DNA of 64,000 bases from Parasphingorhabdus sp. (GCA_030373505.1 JAUCYS010000001.1:370864-434863); one strand, 5' to 3'. Positions 49,484-60,657 are shown, counted from the first letter of the stretch. The notes: a model not told the origin generated them from the sequence alone. A program made the numbers and translations.

Positions 49484-52204
49484 TCATCCCAGCCGGTTGA
49501 TTGCCGCCTGCAGCCGCTCGGCTTCCGCTTCCTTGTCGGCCAGATCGGCGCGCGCCTTTTCGACCGCTTCCGGCTTGGCTTTTTCGACGAAATTGGGATT
49601 ACCCAGTCTTCCAGATAGCGATTTGGCTTCCTTCTGCGCCGCTTCCAGCGTTTTGGTCAGCCGGGCTTTCTCCGCATCGATATCGATCGCGCCCGCCAAC
49701 GGCAGCACATAGGTCGCGCCATCCACCACAATCTGCGCCGATGGGCCATCAGGCGCCGCATCGAACGAAATGGCTTCCAGCCTGCCAACGCGGTCCAGCG
49801 CCGCGCCCTGGCGGGCAATCTTGGCTTCCAGCTCATCGTCGCCATCGCGGACATGGGCCGTCATCTTGGTGCCCGGGGAGATGTTCAGATCGACCTTCAC
49901 CGACCGCAGTTCCGACACCAGCTTGATCAGCCAGTCGACCTCCGCCTTGGCCTGCGCATCGATTTCCGCTTTTGGTTCCGGCCATTTGGCGACGATCAGA
50001 TCATAGCTGCGCTCTCCCATCGCATGCCATAATTCCTCGGTGATAAAAGGCATGAACGGGTGCAGCATGACGATGATCTGGTCGAGCACCCAGCCGGCAA
50101 CAATGCGGGTTTCGTCCGCCGCGGCGGCATCCTCGCCCTGCAGCACCGGTTTGGTCAGTTCCAGATACCAGTCACAGAACCGGTCCCAGGTGAAATGATA
50201 GATGGTGTTCGCTGCGGCATCGAAGCGCAGGTCGGCAAGTGCCTTGTCCAGCGCTCGCTGCGTCTCCACCACCTCGCTGATGATCCAGCGGTTGACGGGC
50301 AGGGCGGCTTTCGGAGCCGCGAGGGTGTTGCTTGCGCCGATGCCGTTCACTTCACAGAAGCGCGAGGCATTCCACAGCTTGGTCGCGAAATTGCGATAGC
50401 CCTCGACGCGCTTGTCATCCATCTTGATGTCGCGCCCCTGGCTTTCCATCGCCGCCATGAAGAAGCGCAGCGCATCGGCGCCATATTGGTCGATCAGGCC
50501 CAGCGGATCGACAACATTGCCCTTGGACTTGGACATTTTGGAGCCATCTTCGGCGCGCACCAGCCCGTGCAAGTAGAGCCGCTTCCACGGCACATCCTTC
50601 ATGAAATGGATTCCTTGCATCGCCATCCGCGCGTCCCAGAAGAACAGGATATCAAAGCCGGAGATCAGCAGGTCGTTGGGATAGTGGCGTTCCAGGTCCT
50701 TGGTTTTTTCTGGCCAGCCGAGCGTGCCGAAGGGCCAGAGGGCAGAGGAGAACCAGGTGTCGAGAACGTCGGGATCGCGCGATAGTAAAACACCGGCCCC
50801 GGCTTGTGCCTGCGCCCCGGCTTCATCCATTGCGACATAGATTTGCCCATTCTCGTCGAACCAAGCCGGAATACGGTGTCCCCACCAGAGCTGGCGGCTC
50901 ACGCACCATGGCTGGATATTCTCCATCCAGTTGAACCAGGTTTTTTCCCAGCTCTTTGGGACAATCTCGATTGCACCCGACTTCACCGCCTCGATCGCCG
51001 GCTGCGCCAGCGTTTCCGCATCGACATACCATTGGTCGGTCAGCCATGGCTCGATCACCACACCGCCACGATCGCCGAACGGGGTGGCGATGGTGCGCGG
51101 CTCGGCATCGTGCTGGATCTCTTCGCCGTCCTTGTTCTTCGAAATGTGCGGGATCAGGAAGCCCTGTTCCTTCAGCCGCTGCACGACCAGTTCGCGCGCG
51201 CCATCGACGCCCTCTTTTCGGAATCGGTGCAGCCCGATAAATTCATCCGGCACCAGTCCGTCCGCCGTCTGGCAGACATTGGCCTCGCCATCGAGCATAT
51301 TGAGCATTTCGCCCGCGGCAAAACCGGCGCGCTTGCCGACTTCGAAGTCGTTGAAATCGTGGCCCGGCGTGATCTTCACCGCGCCCGAACCCAGCTCGGG
51401 ATCGGCATGTTCGTCGGCAACGATCGGTACGCGCCGTCCGGTAATCGGCAGGACAACCTCCTTGCCGACAATGCTCTTGTAGCGCTCGTCGCCGGGATGG
51501 ACCGCAACCGCCATATCGGCCAGCATGGTTTCCGGTCGGGTGGTCGCCACCTCGATATAGTCGCGCCCGTCAGCCAGCGTCACACCATCGGCCAGCGGAT
51601 ATTTGAAATGCCAGAACTGGCCTTTCACATCGACCGTCTCCACTTCCAGATCGGAAATCGCCGTCTTGAGCGCCGGATCCCAGTTGACCAGCCTTTTGTC
51701 GCGGTAGATCAGTCCTTCGTTGTACAGATCGACAAACACCTTGAGCACGGCCTCGTTCATCCCGTCGTCCATGGTGAAGCGCTCGTTCGACCAGTCCATC
51801 GAACAGCCGAGACGGCGCAGCTGCTGGGTAATCGTGCCGCCGCTTTCCTCTTTCCACTCCCAGACCTTCTCGACAAATTCCTCGCGGGTGAAGTCGGTGC
51901 GCTTCTGCTGCCGCTCGTTCATCTGCCGCTCGACCACCATCTGGGTCGCGATGCCCGCATGATCCATGCCGACGACCCACAGGGCATCCTTGCCCTTCAG
52001 CCGCTCGTGGCGGATGATGATGTCCTGCAACGTATTGTCCAGCGCATGGCCAATATGCAGGCTGCCCGTCACATTGGGCGGCGGATTGACGATGGTGAAG
52101 GGCTCGCGATCATCGCGCTCGGGACGGAACAGCCCCTTGTTTTCCCAATGCTCATACCAGCGTGCCTCGATAGCTGCGGGGTCAAAATTTTTGTCTAAGG
52201 TCAT
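49484..52204 (-). CDS. valS: Valyl-tRNA synthetase
   Basis: 906 aa; [15 protein letters not shown] (HIGH), [13 protein letters not shown] (KMSKS), [11 protein letters not shown]-terminal coiled coil. Confidence 0.97.
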   Translation of the reverse strand: MTLDKNFDPAAIEARWYEHWENKGLFRPERDDREPFTIVNPPPNVTGSLHIGHALDNTLQDIIIRHERLKGKDALWVVGMDHAGIATQMVVERQMNERQQKRTDFTREEFVEKVWEWKEESGGTITQQLRRLGCSMDWSNERFTMDDGMNEAVLKVFVDLYNEGLIYRDKRLVNWDPALKTAISDLEVETVDVKGQFWHFKYPLADGVTLADGRDYIEVATTRPETMLADMAVAVHPGDERYKSIVGKEVVLPITGRRVPIVADEHADPELGSGAVKITPGHDFNDFEVGKRAGFAAGEMLNMLDGEANVCQTADGLVPDEFIGLHRFRKEGVDGARELVVQRLKEQGFLIPHISKNKDGEEIQHDAEPRTIATPFGDRGGVVIEPWLTDQWYVDAETLAQPAIEAVKSGAIEIVPKSWEKTWFNWMENIQPWCVSRQLWWGHRIPAWFDENGQIYVAMDEAGAQAQAGAGVLLSRDPDVLDTWFSSALWPFGTLGWPEKTKDLERHYPNDLLISGFDILFFWDARMAMQGIHFMKDVPWKRLYLHGLVRAEDGSKMSKSKGNVVDPLGLIDQYGADALRFFMAAMESQGRDIKMDDKRVEGYRNFATKLWNASRFCEVNGIGASNTLAAPKAALPVNRWIISEVVETQRALDKALADLRFDAAANTIYHFTWDRFCDWYLELTKPVLQGEDAAAADETRIVAGWVLDQIIVMLHPFMPFITEELWHAMGERSYDLIVAKWPEPKAEIDAQAKAEVDWLIKLVSELRSVKVDLNISPGTKMTAHVRDGDDELEAKIARQGAALDRVGRLEAISFDAAPDGPSAQIVVDGATYVLPLAGAIDIDAEKARLTKTLEAAQKEAKSLSGRLGNPNFVEKAKPEAVEKARADLADKEAEAERLQAAINRLG

Positions 52205-52258
52205 CAGGAGCCTTTGGCATTGCTTTTGGTGCGAGACAACCCGTCAAATATGCCATTA

Positions 52259-52317
52259 GTCCTGAGCTTGTCGAAGGACGCCTATCGACGGGAGAAGTGG
52301 TTCGACAGGCTCACCAG
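52259..52317. repeat. REP-like inverted repeat (second copy of the GTCCTGAGCTTGTCGAAGGAC family)
   Basis: GTCCTGAGCTTGTCGAAGGAC ... GGTTCGACAGGCTCACCA. Confidence 0.8.
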
Positions 52318-52340
52318 TAAAGGATTGGATGCGAGCGCTT

Positions 52341-53012
52341 TCAGCTTCCCAGAATATCGTCGATCTCGGCATTGGCCTTGGCGCGCAGCTGGCGCTTGCA
52401 AGCGGCAAAACCAGGTTGCGCGTTCAGCGCCTTCACCCGCAACACGGCTTCGTCGACCAGCTGGTCCGCCATGCAAAGCTCGTCCGCCAGCCCGGCCGTC
52501 AGCGCCTCCGCCGGGTTGAGAAGATGGGAGGACAGAGCCAGCCGCCGCCGCCAGACCGGGTCCAGCCAGTGATCGAGAATCGCCTGTGGCACAGCGGGGA
52601 AGGGCAGTCCCGCCTTCGCTTCGGGCAGGCCAATCTTGTAATCACCCTGCGCAGCCAGCACCCAGTCGCAGGCCAGCATCATGATTCCGCCCGCGCCGAT
52701 CGCGTTGCCGTTGACCGCGCAGACCACGGCGCAGGGCAGACGGTGCAGCGCCGCCGCAAATTCGTTGATTGCTGCCACGGCCCGCTTCTGGCCCGCCTTG
52801 TCCAGCGATGCCGCAACCTTAGTATCCATGCCGCAGGTAAAATGGGCACCTGCTCCGGTCAGGACGATGCCAGCCTCCGGGGGATTTGCGGCCAATGTCT
52901 GAAGGGCTGCTGCACCCTCTTCCAGCAAGTCCGCATGGAGCGTATTGCGCTCGCCATTGGTCAGCGTGATGATGATCGTGCCGTCGCGCTTTTCGGTCGG
53001 GAAACAGGTCAT
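52341..53012 (-). CDS. Enoyl-CoA hydratase/isomerase family protein
   Basis: GIVLTGAGAHFTCGMDTKV, CAVNGNAIGAGGIMMLACDWVLAAQGDYKIGLPEAKAGLPFP. Confidence 0.88.
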   Translation of the reverse strand: MTCFPTEKRDGTIIITLTNGERNTLHADLLEEGAAALQTLAANPPEAGIVLTGAGAHFTCGMDTKVAASLDKAGQKRAVAAINEFAAALHRLPCAVVCAVNGNAIGAGGIMMLACDWVLAAQGDYKIGLPEAKAGLPFPAVPQAILDHWLDPVWRRRLALSSHLLNPAEALTAGLADELCMADQLVDEAVLRVKALNAQPGFAACKRQLRAKANAEIDDILGS

Positions 53013-55105
53013 TTACCGGCGCTTCCCTGCGCTCCCTCGACCGCAGTCCACTTGTCCATCCAGTCGAATACCGTCCGGTACCATTGTACGCTGTTCTTGC
53101 CCTTGAGCACCCAGTGATTTTCGTCCGGGAAGATCAGCAATTTGGACGGAATCTCCATTTGCTGCGATACGGTGAACGGCATGATGCTCTGCGTATAGGG
53201 GATGCGGAAATCTTTTTCGCCGTGGATAAACAGCGTCGGGGTTTTCCAGCTGCTGATTTTGTTCACCGGATTCCATTTTTCGGGATCGGACCGCTTCCAC
53301 CAGGGGCCGCCATGATCCCATTGGTCGAACCACAGTTCCTCGGTGCTCAGCGCCATCGAGCGCAGATCGAAAACGCCGGCATGGTTGACCAGGCAGTCGA
53401 ACCGGTCGGGCCAGTTGCCGGCGATCCAGTTCATCATATAGCCGCCATAGGATCCGCCCAGCGCGCAGGACCGCTCACCGTCAATTTGCGGATCGGTTTT
53501 TGTCGCCGCGGCATAGCCCAGCTTCAGATCCTCAAGCGGTTTGCCGCCCCAGTCCTGATTGATGCTGTCGGTAAACTTCTGTCCGTAACCGGTCGAGCCA
53601 TGAAAATCGACGGTGACGACCGCATAGCCTTGCGCCGCCATCACTTTCGGATTCCAGCGTGTCGACCAGCTATTGCCGAAACTGCCCTGAGGGCCGCCGT
53701 GGACCAGAAAGGCCATCGGCAATTTGCCCGTTGCATCCGCTGGCTTGATGATCTGGCCCCAGACCTTGTCGCCGCCCGCGCCCGCAAAGTTGAAGCGCCG
53801 GACGTCCACCTTGTCGATTTTGGCGAGTTCGCGGCCATTTATATTGGTAAGCTGGGTGACCGTTCCGTCCGCCGCGCGGCGATAGAGATCGGTCGGCAGC
53901 TGGATGCTGTTCAGGGTGTAAATCAGCGAGCCGTCTTTTAACGGGATCGTCGTGCCGACATTGCCTTCCCCGGTAAGCCGGGTCACCTTGCCGGTCTCGA
54001 CATTCACTTCGAAGGCAGGATTGTCGAGTATGTCCTGTGCTGTCACAATCAGGCTCTTGTCGTCGGGCGTCCACACGATGGAGCCGACCGAGCGGTCCCA
54101 GTCCCTGGTCAGTGCAACGGCTTCGTCTTCATCGCTGCCCTTCTTGCGCAATTTTACCACCAGCCGGTCGGCTTCATAGCCGGGACGCCCCATCGCTGCC
54201 CAGGCCAGCCATTCCCCGTCCGATGAAAAGGCCGGAAGCGTGTCCGTCGCTTCATTGCTGTCGGTATAATTGACGGTTTCGGTGCCATCGGCCTTGGCGG
54301 CGTAGAGATCGAGATTGGTGGACGTCGGCTCGTTGCGGTCCGCGGTCCGGAGCGCGAAGAAGAGGCCGTCCTCTTCCGGCACCCAGGTAATTTCCTCGCC
54401 GCCGCCAAAAGGCTTGGACGGGCTGTCGCCAACCAGATCGCCGTCCAGCGCAGCGCCGTTTCCAGTGATCTTCCCGTCCTTCAGACTGAAGGTGAAAATC
54501 CGGCTGTAATTACCCGGAGTTTCCCAGCTCGACCAGTGGCGGATAAACAGCTCGTCATATTCCCGACCGGTACCGGGACCGGGTTCGGCCCGGTTGCCGT
54601 CAGAATCGCAGCCAAAGGTCGGGCAGCCTCTCGCAATGTCGCCCCATAGTGCCACTTTTTCGCCGTCCGGAGACAGTTTGAAGCCTGCAATGTCGGCTTT
54701 CACATCGCTTGCCCGCACCGGTTCACCCTCCGCGCCGGATGAAGATATGTCGCTATGCCACAGCTGTTCGGAACCGCTGGCATCGCTCAGATAATAAAGG
54801 CTTCCGTCTGCCGAAAAGGCCGGGCTATGTTCGCTCTTGTCAGGCGTGTCGAGGATGCGGATCGGCACGGCATTCGGCTTGTCGAGCGCGAGCAGATAGA
54901 GCGCGCTGGACCGCGCGTAGCTTTCAGGATCGGTCTCGGTAACGTCAAAGGCCGCCCATTTCTCGTCCGGAGAAACGGCAACGGACCCCATGCGCTTCAG
55001 TGTCGCGAGATCCTCCGCTGTCATCGGTCGCGCCGTTGCGACCGTTGGAAAAATGCTGCCCGTTAGCAGCAGCGCGGTGGTGAGTGTTTTGATGAAATTT
55101 GTCAT
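53009..55105 (-). CDS. S9 family peptidase (dipeptidyl/acylaminoacyl peptidase)
   Basis: C-terminal MAFLVHGGPQGSFGNSWSTRWNPKVMAAQGYAVVTVDFHGSTGYGQKF, CALGGSYGGYMMNWIAGNWPDRFD (catalytic GGSYGG), PTLFIHGEKDFRIP. Confidence 0.94.
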   Translation of the reverse strand: MTNFIKTLTTALLLTGSIFPTVATARPMTAEDLATLKRMGSVAVSPDEKWAAFDVTETDPESYARSSALYLLALDKPNAVPIRILDTPDKSEHSPAFSADGSLYYLSDASGSEQLWHSDISSSGAEGEPVRASDVKADIAGFKLSPDGEKVALWGDIARGCPTFGCDSDGNRAEPGPGTGREYDELFIRHWSSWETPGNYSRIFTFSLKDGKITGNGAALDGDLVGDSPSKPFGGGEEITWVPEEDGLFFALRTADRNEPTSTNLDLYAAKADGTETVNYTDSNEATDTLPAFSSDGEWLAWAAMGRPGYEADRLVVKLRKKGSDEDEAVALTRDWDRSVGSIVWTPDDKSLIVTAQDILDNPAFEVNVETGKVTRLTGEGNVGTTIPLKDGSLIYTLNSIQLPTDLYRRAADGTVTQLTNINGRELAKIDKVDVRRFNFAGAGGDKVWGQIIKPADATGKLPMAFLVHGGPQGSFGNSWSTRWNPKVMAAQGYAVVTVDFHGSTGYGQKFTDSINQDWGGKPLEDLKLGYAAATKTDPQIDGERSCALGGSYGGYMMNWIAGNWPDRFDCLVNHAGVFDLRSMALSTEELWFDQWDHGGPWWKRSDPEKWNPVNKISSWKTPTLFIHGEKDFRIPYTQSIMPFTVSQQMEIPSKLLIFPDENHWVLKGKNSVQWYRTVFDWMDKWTAVEGAQGSAGK

Positions 55106-55159
55106 GAACAGGGGTTTAGCACGCCTGTCCAACAAGGCAATGGGATCAGTCCGACAGGA

Positions 55160-55645
55160 CTATTTCTCGCTCAGCCTTTGAATTTCGCGGGCGACCAGCT
55201 CCTCCACGAGTTTCGGCAAATTCGCGTCCAGCCATTGCTTGATCATCGGCCGCATCAGTTCGCGGGTCAGGTCTTCCAGCGACGTGCCGCCGGAGGGTTG
55301 CGTAGGCACCCGGCGCTCAAGCGCTTCCTTTTCGACCAAGGCCGAAAGCGACTGGCGCATGCTGTCCAGTTTGTTGTCGTCGATGAGCCGCTCTTCCTTG
55401 CGGGGGTCACCAAAGACGGCGCGAGCCGAAGAATTTTGATGTTCCGCCAATTCGTCGGTCAGTTCAAGTATTTCATCATCGCTGTTCACGGGCTGAATAT
55501 CGGGAACGGCCTGCAGAGCAGGTTTGGACGAACTCTTGCGGCGAGTAACGGGACGATCTTCATCAATGGCCTTGTCTTCGGCTATGATGCGTTTGATCGA
55601 CGAGAGGATTTCCTCCATCGACGATTCCCGGTTTTGTTCAGCCAT
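55160..55645 (-). CDS. DUF2497 / PopZ-like protein
   Basis: MAEQNRESSMEEILSSIKRIIAEDK at N-terminus, LEDLTRELMRPMIKQWLDANLPKLVEELVAREIQRLS at C-terminus. Confidence 0.85.
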   Translation of the reverse strand: MAEQNRESSMEEILSSIKRIIAEDKAIDEDRPVTRRKSSSKPALQAVPDIQPVNSDDEILELTDELAEHQNSSARAVFGDPRKEERLIDDNKLDSMRQSLSALVEKEALERRVPTQPSGGTSLEDLTRELMRPMIKQWLDANLPKLVEELVAREIQRLSEK

Positions 55646-55697
55646 TTGCGAAACCCCTACACTTACGCCCCGTTGCCGAGCATCATCAAAACCAGCC

Positions 55698-57161
55698 TTA
55701 TCGGCGCGATGGAACCTCCGGCAATGGCTCTATGTCCGCTTTTTGCGCCTCAGTGTCAACGGTCCTGGTTGCTTGCGGCACCGGATTGGGGTCGCTCTGA
55801 TAGTCGTAGAACATGTCGTCAACCCGCTCGTAGTTTACGTCCGGATCGTAAAGCGGACCTCCATCGAGACCAAGATCCCGCGCTTCCGCCCGGCCCATCG
55901 CGGCAAGCAGGGAAAAGCCGGCGACATAGCTGTTGCGGCGAGCCGTCACCAGCTGCACCTGCGCATTCAGCAATTCCTGCTCGGCATTCAATATATCCAA
56001 TATGGTGCGGTTGCCGACGGAATTTTCTGCACGCACCCCTTCGAGAGACAGACTCGCCGCAGCGACGGCCCGCTCCGATGACTGTATCACCCGCTCCGAC
56101 GCCCGCCAGCTGGAATAAGCGGCACGGGTTTGGGCGATGACGTCGCGTTCTATAGCGATCTGTTGCTCATAGGCCTGGCCGGATCGCGCCTGGGCCTGCC
56201 GTATTTGAGCAGCGGGCCGCCCGCCCTGGTAAATCGGCATGGTCGCGCGGACACCCACTTCTGCAGTGGACTGTTCCTGGACAAAATTGGTGCCAGCGAG
56301 ATTGCCGCCAAGCGTGCCATGATAGTTGAGGTAGCGCCCCTGAGCATAGGTGGAAACGCGCGGCTTGTTGGCGGACCGGGCGGTCTTGATATCAAATTCG
56401 GCAGCGTCGCTGCGCTCTTTTGCAGCCAGCAGGTCCGGATTATAAGCCAGTGCGATATCAACGGCCTGATCCGGTGTTTCCGGCATGTTGGGCAGCGGCG
56501 GCGGCGGCTCCAGATCTCCCGGCTCGTGACCGACCAGAGCGATATAATTTTCTTTGCTGCGGATCAGGCTGGCGCGCGCGGTCTCCAGATCGCTCTTGGC
56601 AATTTCCAGCCGGGATTCGGATTGGGCAACGTCGGTGCGGGTCAGATCCCCAATTTCAAACCGGTCGCTGGTCGCGTCGAGATTGACGGAGAGTACGCCA
56701 ACATTGGACCGGTTTAGCTGGACAATCGCCGAATCGCGGATCACGTCCATATAGGTGGCGACAACATTGCTGAACACGCTCGCCTCGGTCGCGCGCAGGT
56801 CATATTGGCCGGCCTCAACTCTGGTTCTGGCGGCACGAATGGCGTTCTTTACAGCACCTCCGGAATAGATCGGAACGTCGATCGATCCACCTGCCGTCGA
56901 CTGGCGGAGCGGCGCGGTGAAGCTGTTCGCGCTGCGGAGAAAATTTTCCTGAAACCCGAAGTCGGTTGTTGCATTCGGACGACCATCGGCCTTGGCTATG
57001 GCCACCGTTTCGTCGGTGGCTCGCTGGCTGGCACGCGCGCCCGACAGCGTCGGGTTGGTCTCGTAGGCGGCGATCAGGGCGTCTCGTAACGTGTCCGCCT
57101 GCACGGGGGCAGACAGCAACAGGATCATGGCCGTTCCAAGGAAAAGGTGACGTCTAGTCAT
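55698..57161 (-). CDS. TolC family outer membrane efflux protein
   Basis: TLRDALIAAYETNPTLSGAR, ENSVGNRTILDILNAEQELLNAQVQLVTARRNSYVAGFSLLAAMGR. Confidence 0.92.
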   Translation of the reverse strand: MTRRHLFLGTAMILLLSAPVQADTLRDALIAAYETNPTLSGARASQRATDETVAIAKADGRPNATTDFGFQENFLRSANSFTAPLRQSTAGGSIDVPIYSGGAVKNAIRAARTRVEAGQYDLRATEASVFSNVVATYMDVIRDSAIVQLNRSNVGVLSVNLDATSDRFEIGDLTRTDVAQSESRLEIAKSDLETARASLIRSKENYIALVGHEPGDLEPPPPLPNMPETPDQAVDIALAYNPDLLAAKERSDAAEFDIKTARSANKPRVSTYAQGRYLNYHGTLGGNLAGTNFVQEQSTAEVGVRATMPIYQGGRPAAQIRQAQARSGQAYEQQIAIERDVIAQTRAAYSSWRASERVIQSSERAVAAASLSLEGVRAENSVGNRTILDILNAEQELLNAQVQLVTARRNSYVAGFSLLAAMGRAEARDLGLDGGPLYDPDVNYERVDDMFYDYQSDPNPVPQATRTVDTEAQKADIEPLPEVPSRR

Positions 57162-57182
57162 TTCAATATTCTCCCGAACGCC

Positions 57183-57836
57183 TTAAAATTCAAAACTTCT
57201 TGCCACTTCAAAGCCGGGCAGGGGGCAGCCCGCGCCATCGGCGAAATATTGATAGCCAACATGGCCGCTGGCGACTCGGCCCAAGGCAAGCCGGGGAACG
57301 CCGTCGTGCGGGATCACGGCCACGATCCGGCCATCCGGGGCCAGTTGATCGACCACGTTATCGGGAATCTGTTCGACGAGTCCGTCGATAACGATCACGG
57401 AATAGGGCGCCGACGCGCTCCATCCCTCTGCAAGATTGCCTGTTTCGACCTTGACGTTGGCATAGTCCGCGAGATTTTTTCCTGCGATGGTCGCCAGTTT
57501 GGGATTTTGCTCAACCGCTGTGACGGTTCCGGCGAGTTGGGCCAGTACCGCTGCGGTATATCCCGTGGCGGCCCCGATTAGCAGAATATTATCGGCTTTC
57601 GTGATCCGCGCCATATTGAGCAGGCGTCCTGTAGTCAGGGGCGGATTCAGCGCTCTGTCTTCTCCGATCTGTACGCCGCGGTCAGCATAAGCAAAGTTTC
57701 GCCGGGCAGCCGGTACAAAATCCTCGCGCGGAACGTGGCTCATCGCCGCAATCAGATGCGGGTCGCTGACTTCAGTGGTTCGCAGCTGGCTAACCACCAT
57801 CGCCTTACGCATTTGTTTGAAATTTTCCTGGCCCAA
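57183..57836 (-). CDS. Protein-L-isoaspartate O-methyltransferase family protein
   Basis: MSHVPREDFVP, LLIGAATGYTAAVLAQLAGTVTAVEQNPKLA, VIVIDGLVEQIPDNVVDQLAPDGRIVAVI. Confidence 0.9.
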   Translation of the reverse strand: MGQENFKQMRKAMVVSQLRTTEVSDPHLIAAMSHVPREDFVPAARRNFAYADRGVQIGEDRALNPPLTTGRLLNMARITKADNILLIGAATGYTAAVLAQLAGTVTAVEQNPKLATIAGKNLADYANVKVETGNLAEGWSASAPYSVIVIDGLVEQIPDNVVDQLAPDGRIVAVIPHDGVPRLALGRVASGHVGYQYFADGAGCPLPGFEVARSFEF

Positions 57837-58090
57837 GCGTCGATCCTCGCAATGAATGTTCCATCGTCCATGCCACTTCTGTATTATGAATACAATACAC
57901 TATGGCTGAGATTTTGTCGCTTCTAGCTTGGCTTGCGTCGTGCGCCAAGATGGATTCCGGGGAATTTGTGCTGACTGCGTCTTTTGCGCGACAAATAAGA
58001 TAATGCCCGCGAATATGCAGCGCCAGGCATCGTGGGCGCAACTTTGGGTTGACTTTCGCGACAAAGCGAAGCAATTCGCGCCCTCTCTTC

Positions 58091-58164
58091 GGCCCGATGG
58101 CGGAGTGGTGACGCAGCGGATTGCAAATCCGCGCACCCCGGTTCGATTCCGGGTCGGGCCTCCA
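58091..58164 (+). tRNA. tRNA-Cys (GCA)
   Basis: GGCCCGA...TCGGGCC acceptor pairing, ATTGCAAAT anticodon loop (GCA), GGTTCGATTCC T-arm, encoded CCA. Confidence 0.95.
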
Positions 58165-58306
58165 GAATTCTCCCCACCTCACAATATTTGAATGAACCCT
58201 GCGGCGGGACGCGAGCGGGCGGATCGTCCGACAGGGCCCGACGGAATCATTCCCGTGGCAGATTGCCTTTTCCTAAATCACTGACAATATTAGATTCACG
58301 CTCTAC

Positions 58307-58335
58307 GCGACAGATTTTTGACAGATATATTACAG
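58307..58335 (-). promoter_or_regulatory. Triple Pho-box-like repeat (reverse orientation)
   Basis: Reverse complement reads CTGTAAT-ATAT-CTGTCAA-AAAT-CTGTCGC, exact 11-nt spacing, upstream of the TPR gene. Confidence 0.5.
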
Positions 58336-58396
58336 TTTTGTTGCAATGATTGTCATATAAGTGTAATAAATGACGATCGAACTAGGAGAAGCTGTC

Positions 58397-58777
58397 ATGA
58401 AAACCGCTAAAATTATCGGAATCACGGCCGGATTGATGTTGATGGGGGCACCTGCCCTCGCTCAGGATTCGGGCGAAATTGGTTATGCAAAAGGTGCTCT
58501 GGGCTATGATGCTCTGGTCGCCGGTCAAAATGAAGTTGCTTTGCAGCAACTGGAGGCGGCGGAAAAGGTCGATGCGAATGATCCTGCCCGTCTCATCAAT
58601 CTGGGCCAGGTCTATGCAAGAATGGGCCGGACCGGAGACGCAGCGCGCATGTTCATGGCTGCCATGCAAGGCGATCGCCATTTTGACTTGCTGCTTGCCA
58701 ATGGCGAGGTGGTCGATTCCCGGGATGCCGCCGATCAGGCCTTGCAGAAGCTGAACAGTCAGTTTGCCGGTCGGTAA
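58397..58777 (+). CDS. Small periplasmic TPR protein
   Basis: Signal peptide MKTAKIIGITAGLMLMGAPALAQ, TPR-like NDPARLINLGQVYARMGRTGDAARMFMAAMQ. Confidence 0.75.
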   Translation: MKTAKIIGITAGLMLMGAPALAQDSGEIGYAKGALGYDALVAGQNEVALQQLEAAEKVDANDPARLINLGQVYARMGRTGDAARMFMAAMQGDRHFDLLLANGEVVDSRDAADQALQKLNSQFAGR

Positions 58778-58827
58778 ACTGGCGAATCATTGAGGGCAGA
58801 TTTTCCTGCTCCATGTATAATGTGCAG

Positions 58828-58856
58828 GGCGGCCGGTTATGCGGCCGCCTTTTTTT
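58828..58856 (+). terminator. Rho-independent terminator
   Basis: GGCGGCCG-GTTATG-CGGCCGCC followed by TTTTTTT. Confidence 0.92.
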
Positions 58857-58935
58857 GTGCATTTCGATCACAGTTCGGACCGTACCGCAGCATAATTCAA
58901 GCTTATCTGCCACTGCGGAGATGAGTGCAAAATAT

Positions 58936-58964
58936 CCGTCATAATTTTGTCTCCAAAGAGTCAT
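58936..58964 (+). promoter_or_regulatory. Pho-box-like triple repeat upstream of lipoprotein gene
   Basis: CCGTCAT-AATT-TTGTCTC-CAAA-GAGTCAT, exact 11-nt spacing. Confidence 0.4.
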
Positions 58965-59092
58965 GCAAACAGCATGGCAGGGTCACGCGCCATCCCTAGA
59001 GCCCTTCGCTGAGGGCGATGGGGGCTTTTGATTCGATTCCGCATCGTTTGATTTTAATGTTTCAAACCAGTTATTTTGCGGAGACCAATTCC

Positions 59093-60640
59093 ATGTTGAA
59101 TAAGCAAATCCGATCTGTCCTGTTCGCGAGTGTGGCTGCCCTGGCGGTGACGGCTTGCGGCGCCGACGATGTCGCATCGCCGGGCGAAGGCAATCTTGTC
59201 GTATTGCCGACGCCGGCACCGACACCGGCACCTACGCCCACACCGACTCCAACGCCAGGGTCGGGTCCGGCAGCAAGCTGTCCCACTGGAACGGCCAATG
59301 TTGGTACGATCACCACGGGCAATGGGGAAGAGGTTCGCAACTGCCAGATTTCCGGTATCATCACGGGTAATCTGCTGGTGCCGAAAAAAGCTGGCACGAT
59401 TTACTCTTTCTCCGGTGAGGTCGATGTGGGGATTGATGGCGGCGCAACCGGCATCATCACTTTCGAGCCTGGTGTGACCGTGTTCGGTTCGTCCGGTGGC
59501 GACTTCTTGCTGGTCAATCGCGGCTCGCAGATTTTTGCTGAAGGCAACGCCTCTGCGCCGATCATCTTCACTTCGCGCCAGAATATTCTGGGAACCACTA
59601 CCGCAGACAGCATTGGCCAGTGGGGCGGCGTGGTCATTCTCGGCCGGGCACCAATCTCCAACTGCGCAACCGGAGACGTTTCCAATCCGGGCGGCACGCG
59701 CACCGATTGCGAAGCGATTATCGAAGGTCCGGCCAATGCCGTTTACGGCGGCACTCTGCCAAATGATTCATCGGGTCGCCTGTCCTATCTGCAAATTCGC
59801 TATCCCGGTTTCGAAGTCTCGACCGGCAACGAATTGAATGGCATCAGCCTCGGTGGCGTCGGTCGTGGCACCTTCTTCCAGAATATTCAGGTCCATAACA
59901 GTTCGGACGACGCGGTTGAATGGTTTGGTGGCCGGGTCAACGGCAAGAATCTGGCCTTTACCGGTACTGACGATGATTCGGTCGATTCCGATGTTGGCTA
60001 CAAGGGTTTCAACCAGTTCGTTCTGGCGGTGCAGCGCGTCAATGGCGGGGACCACAACTGGGAAGCAGACTCCAATGGCGACGAAGATGCTCAGCCACGG
60101 CAGAATTACGCTATGGCAAACGGCACTCTGGTCTCCCGCGGCGGCAACACGACGATCCTGATGCGTGGCGGTGGCGACTATGAAATGTACAACAGTGTCA
60201 TCTCGAGCGCATCTGGAGCCAACAAATGCCTGGATATGGATGGCAGCGCTACGGTGCAGGCTGCGAATCCGGCGCTGGATGAAAAAGGCCCGCCAGTATT
60301 CCAGTCGGTGTTCATGTCCTGCTCGGGCGGAGCGTTCGTTGACGACGGCAATGTAACCGTCGCGGCGATCCAGACCATCTTTAACGCAGGCACCAACAAC
60401 ACGTCGGCGGGTACTTCGACACTTGCTTCGAGCGCCTGGCCGATTGCCTTCATCAACGGGGCGAACGAAAATGCTGTGACGCCGTTCAATGCTGCAACTG
60501 TGGCATCCTCGTTCCAGTTCGGAGACTATGAAGCGGTTAATTATATCGGTGCCGTAAAGGACGCGAATGACACGCGCTTCCAAGGCTGGACCTGCGGTCT
60601 CTACGCCAATGATTGTGCCATCGCTCCCACGATTGGTTAA
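59093..60640 (+). CDS. Surface/secreted lipoprotein with PT linker (TonB-receptor-associated)
   Basis: ATG 59093; lipobox LAVTAC, TPAPTPAPTPTPTPTPG linker, large extracellular-type domain. Confidence 0.75.
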   Translation: MLNKQIRSVLFASVAALAVTACGADDVASPGEGNLVVLPTPAPTPAPTPTPTPTPGSGPAASCPTGTANVGTITTGNGEEVRNCQISGIITGNLLVPKKAGTIYSFSGEVDVGIDGGATGIITFEPGVTVFGSSGGDFLLVNRGSQIFAEGNASAPIIFTSRQNILGTTTADSIGQWGGVVILGRAPISNCATGDVSNPGGTRTDCEAIIEGPANAVYGGTLPNDSSGRLSYLQIRYPGFEVSTGNELNGISLGGVGRGTFFQNIQVHNSSDDAVEWFGGRVNGKNLAFTGTDDDSVDSDVGYKGFNQFVLAVQRVNGGDHNWEADSNGDEDAQPRQNYAMANGTLVSRGGNTTILMRGGGDYEMYNSVISSASGANKCLDMDGSATVQAANPALDEKGPPVFQSVFMSCSGGAFVDDGNVTVAAIQTIFNAGTNNTSAGTSTLASSAWPIAFINGANENAVTPFNAATVASSFQFGDYEAVNYIGAVKDANDTRFQGWTCGLYANDCAIAPTIG

Positions 60641-60657
60641 CCCTGAACCAAGACACT

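Noticed and set aside
57805-58191. Small ORFs on both strands around 58 kb
   Set aside because: They overlap tRNA-Cys and its flanks and have no protein motifs.
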